This document shows, in pieces, positions 61,628-64,000 of a DNA stretch of 64,000 nucleotides. The stretch is from Progne subis subis (Eukaryota; Chordata; Aves; Passeriformes; Hirundinidae). The notes below the pieces were generated by a model, which saw only the letters and a program-made list of their open reading frames with translations, was not told where the DNA came from and made no database searches. Location of the stretch: positions 1 through 64,000 of the forward strand of contig JAKJHU010001352.1 in the NCBI GenBank assembly GCA_022316685.1, written 5' to 3'. A program made the translations under genes and the position numbers. The first letter of the stretch is position 1. Every line of letters begins with the position of its first letter.

Positions 61628-64000
61628 ATGTGGATTCGTTGGCCAGGCACATCAGAACCACAAAAATATGAGGCCTTAGTTGACACTGGTGCACAGTGCA
61701 CATTACTCCCATCAAAACATGTGGGGGAAGAATCTGTTTCCATTGCTGGGGTAACAGGGGGTTCACAAGATTTTACTTTGGTGGAAGCTGATGTGAGCCT
61801 GACTGGAAATGAGTGGAAGAGACACCCTATTGTGACTGGCCCAGAGGCTCCATGCATTTTGGGCATAGACTTCCTCCGAAATGGGTATTTCAAAGACCCG
61901 AAGGGATTTAGGTGGGCATTCGGGATAGCAGCTGTAGAGACAGGGGATGTTAAGCAGTTGAATACCTTGCCTGGACTATCAGAGAACCCATCTGCTGTAG
62001 GTCTTCTAAAAGTAGAAGAGCAACAAGAGCCAATTGCCACTTCAACAGTGCATCACCGACAGTACAGAACAACTCGAGATGCTGTGATCCCCATCCACAA
62101 GATGATCCGTGAGCTGGAGACCCAAGGGGTGGTCAGCAAAACCCACTTACCCTTCAACAGCCCCGTCTGGACTGTGCGCAAGTCTGACGGAGAATGGAGA
62201 TTGACTGTAGACTACCGTGCCTTGAACAAAGTGACTCCACCACTGAGCGCTGCTGTGCAGGACATGCTGGAACTCCAGTAGGAGCTGGAGTCCAAGGTAG
62301 CAAAATGGTACGCCACTATTGACATTGCTAATGCATTTTTCTCCATTCCTCTGGCTGCAGAATGCAGGCCTCAGTTCGCTTTCACCTAGAGGGGCACGCA
62401 GTACACCTGGAACCAACTGCCCCAGGGGTGGAAACACAGCCCCACCATCTGCCATGGACTGATCCAGGCTGCACTGGAAAAGGGTGAGGCTCCGGAACAT
62501 CTACAGTACATTGATGACATCATTGTGTGGGGAAACACAGCAATGGAAGTGTTTGAGAAAGGAGAGAAGATCATCCAGATTCTCCTGAAGGCTGGCTTTG
62601 CTATCAAGAAGAGCAAAGTTAAGGGACCTGCTCGAGAGATCCAGTTCCTGGGAGTAAAGTGGCAAGACGGACGGCAGCAGATTCCCACTGAGGTCATCAA
62701 TAAGATCACCGCAATGTGTCCACCGACCAGCAAGAAGGAAACAAAAGCTTTCCTAGGCGCCATAGGTTTCTGGAGGATGCACATTCCTGAGTACAGCCAG
62801 ATTGTGAGCCCTCTCTACCTGGTCACCCGCAAGAAGAACAATTTCCACTGGGGCCCTGAACAGCAACAAGCCTTTGCCCAGATCAAGCAGGAGATCGCTC
62901 ATGCAGTAGCCCTTGACCCAGTCAGGACGGGACCAGATCTGAAGAACGTGCTCTACTCAGCAGCCGGGAACAATGGCCTGTCCTGGAGCCTTTGGCAGAA
63001 GGTGCCTGGGGAGACTCGGGGCCGACCACTGGGATTCTGGAGCTGAAGCTACAGAGGGTCTGAAGCCAACTACACTCCAACAGAAAAGGAAATCTTGGCC
63101 GCCTATGAAGGAGTTCAAGATGCCTCAGAAGTAGTAAGCACTGAAACACAACTCCTGCTGGCACCCCAACTACCAGTGGTGGGATGGATGTTCAAAGGAG
63201 AAGTTCCCTCTACCCACCATGCCACATGGAGCAAATGGATTGCCCTCATCACTCAGCGCACCCGCATTGGAAACCCAAATCGCCCTGGGATTCTGGAAAT
63301 AATTACAAACTGGCCGGAAGGTGAAAACTTCGGTCTCATGGATGAAGAGGAGCAGGAACAAGTGACACGTGCTGAAGAAGCTCCACCATACAACCAACTG
63401 CCAGCAGAAGAAACACGCTATGCTCTTTTCACTGACAGTTCCTGTCATATTGGGATGAAACAAAAGTGGAAAGCAGCTGTATGGAGCCCCACACGACAGG
63501 TTGCACAAGCTACTGAAGGAGAAGGTGGGACAAGCCAGCTTGCTGAACTCAAAGCTGTTCAACAGGCCCTAGACATTGCTGAAAGAGAGAAGTGGCCAAA
63601 GCTCTGCCTCTATACTGATTCGCAGATAGTAGCCAAAGCTCTGTGGGGATGGCTGGAGAAGTGGAAAAAGGCCAATTGGCAGCGTAGGGAAAACCAATCT
63701 GGGCTGCAGATGAGTAAAAGGACGTTGCCACTCGGGTAGAGAAGCTACCTGTCAAAGTCTGTCATGTAGATGCCCATGTCCCCAAGAGTCGGGCTAATGA
63801 GGAGCACCGAAACAATGAGCAGGTAGATCAAGCTGCAAAGATAGAGGTGTCAAAGATAGACTTAGATTGGCAACACAAGGGAGAGTTGTTCCTAGCTCGA
63901 TGGGCCCATGATGCCTCAGGTCATCAGGGCAGAGATGCCACCTATAAGTAAGCACAAGACCAAGGGGTGGATCTAACCATAGACAGTATTTCTCAGGTTA
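61628..64000 (+). pseudogene. pol: ERV-L C pol (several stops, incomplete)
   Basis: Protease (VDTGAQC) and the start of RT are open to 62281, where a TAG replaces the Tyr codon of unit A. Further stops lie near 62387 and 63043. YIDD-region RT (62525-63046) and RNase H (63095-63739, where FTDSSC replaces FTDGSC) are in pieces. A frameshift occurs near 63690. Integrase begins before the window ends, with a stop near 63949. Confidence 0.8.

Larger units (their letters stand above)
59009..64000 (+). mobile_element. ERV-L-like provirus, unit C (cut by window end)
   Basis: Same position and order as 12604-19722: 5' LTR 59009-59665, primer site 59676-59693, gag from 60196, pol from 61628 continuing past the window. 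Both main genes carry stops absent from unit A, so the two copies have decayed independently. Confidence 0.85.

Overview
The window reads as nuclear DNA of a bird, probably a songbird. The evidence is a CR1 LINE tail ending in ATTCYATG-type octamers (24598-24980), endogenous retroviruses (ERVs) of gamma/class I, ERV-L-like and class II type, introns made of G/C-skewed minisatellites, and C2H2 zinc-finger (ZNF) genes with the [16 protein letters not shown] linker. There is no bacterial-style gene organisation.

The layout is a segmentally duplicated ZNF unit. Unit A (1 to about 19722, + strand) contains, in order: a T/G-rich intron, minisatellite 1, a unique 0.55-kb segment, minisatellite 2, a frameshifted ZNF pseudogene (3006-4576), a minus-strand gammaretrovirus-like ERV (5118-11988, 4-bp GTGT target duplication), minisatellite 3, and a plus-strand ERV-L-like element (12604-19722). 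Unit C (about 42985-64000) repeats this collinearly some 46.2 kb downstream. It carries its own CpG promoter (45190-45530), a shorter broken ZNF gene (49496-50576), the same gamma ERV at the same site (51108-58201), and the start of the same ERV-L (59009 to the window end). Unit B (29123-36838) is an inverted copy with the best-preserved ZNF gene: two coding exons, 11 intact fingers and a 12th lost to a 1-bp deletion (30182-31650), with its promoter at about 34690-35010.

B and C form a large imperfect palindrome with arms of about 7.7-8.6 kb around a 6.1-kb spacer (36839-42984). The spacer holds LTR-like pieces, an orphan fourth minisatellite/GC-box block (40720-42700) and no convincing gene. 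A and B are separated by an 8.7-kb host segment (19723-28447) flanked by inverted ERV-L LTRs. Those two LTRs share diagnostic variants, so LTR-mediated rearrangement is a likely cause of the inversion. The host segment holds a 0.45-kb direct repeat, the CR1 and no recognisable gene.

The genes do not form a pathway. The host protein is a predicted nuclear DNA-binding protein. The retroviral genes are all broken by stops, frameshifts or deletion; the gamma element lost its RT core before the unit was duplicated. The main biology is birth-and-death evolution of ZNF genes by LTR- and minisatellite-rich segmental duplication. No new defence or metabolic system was found.
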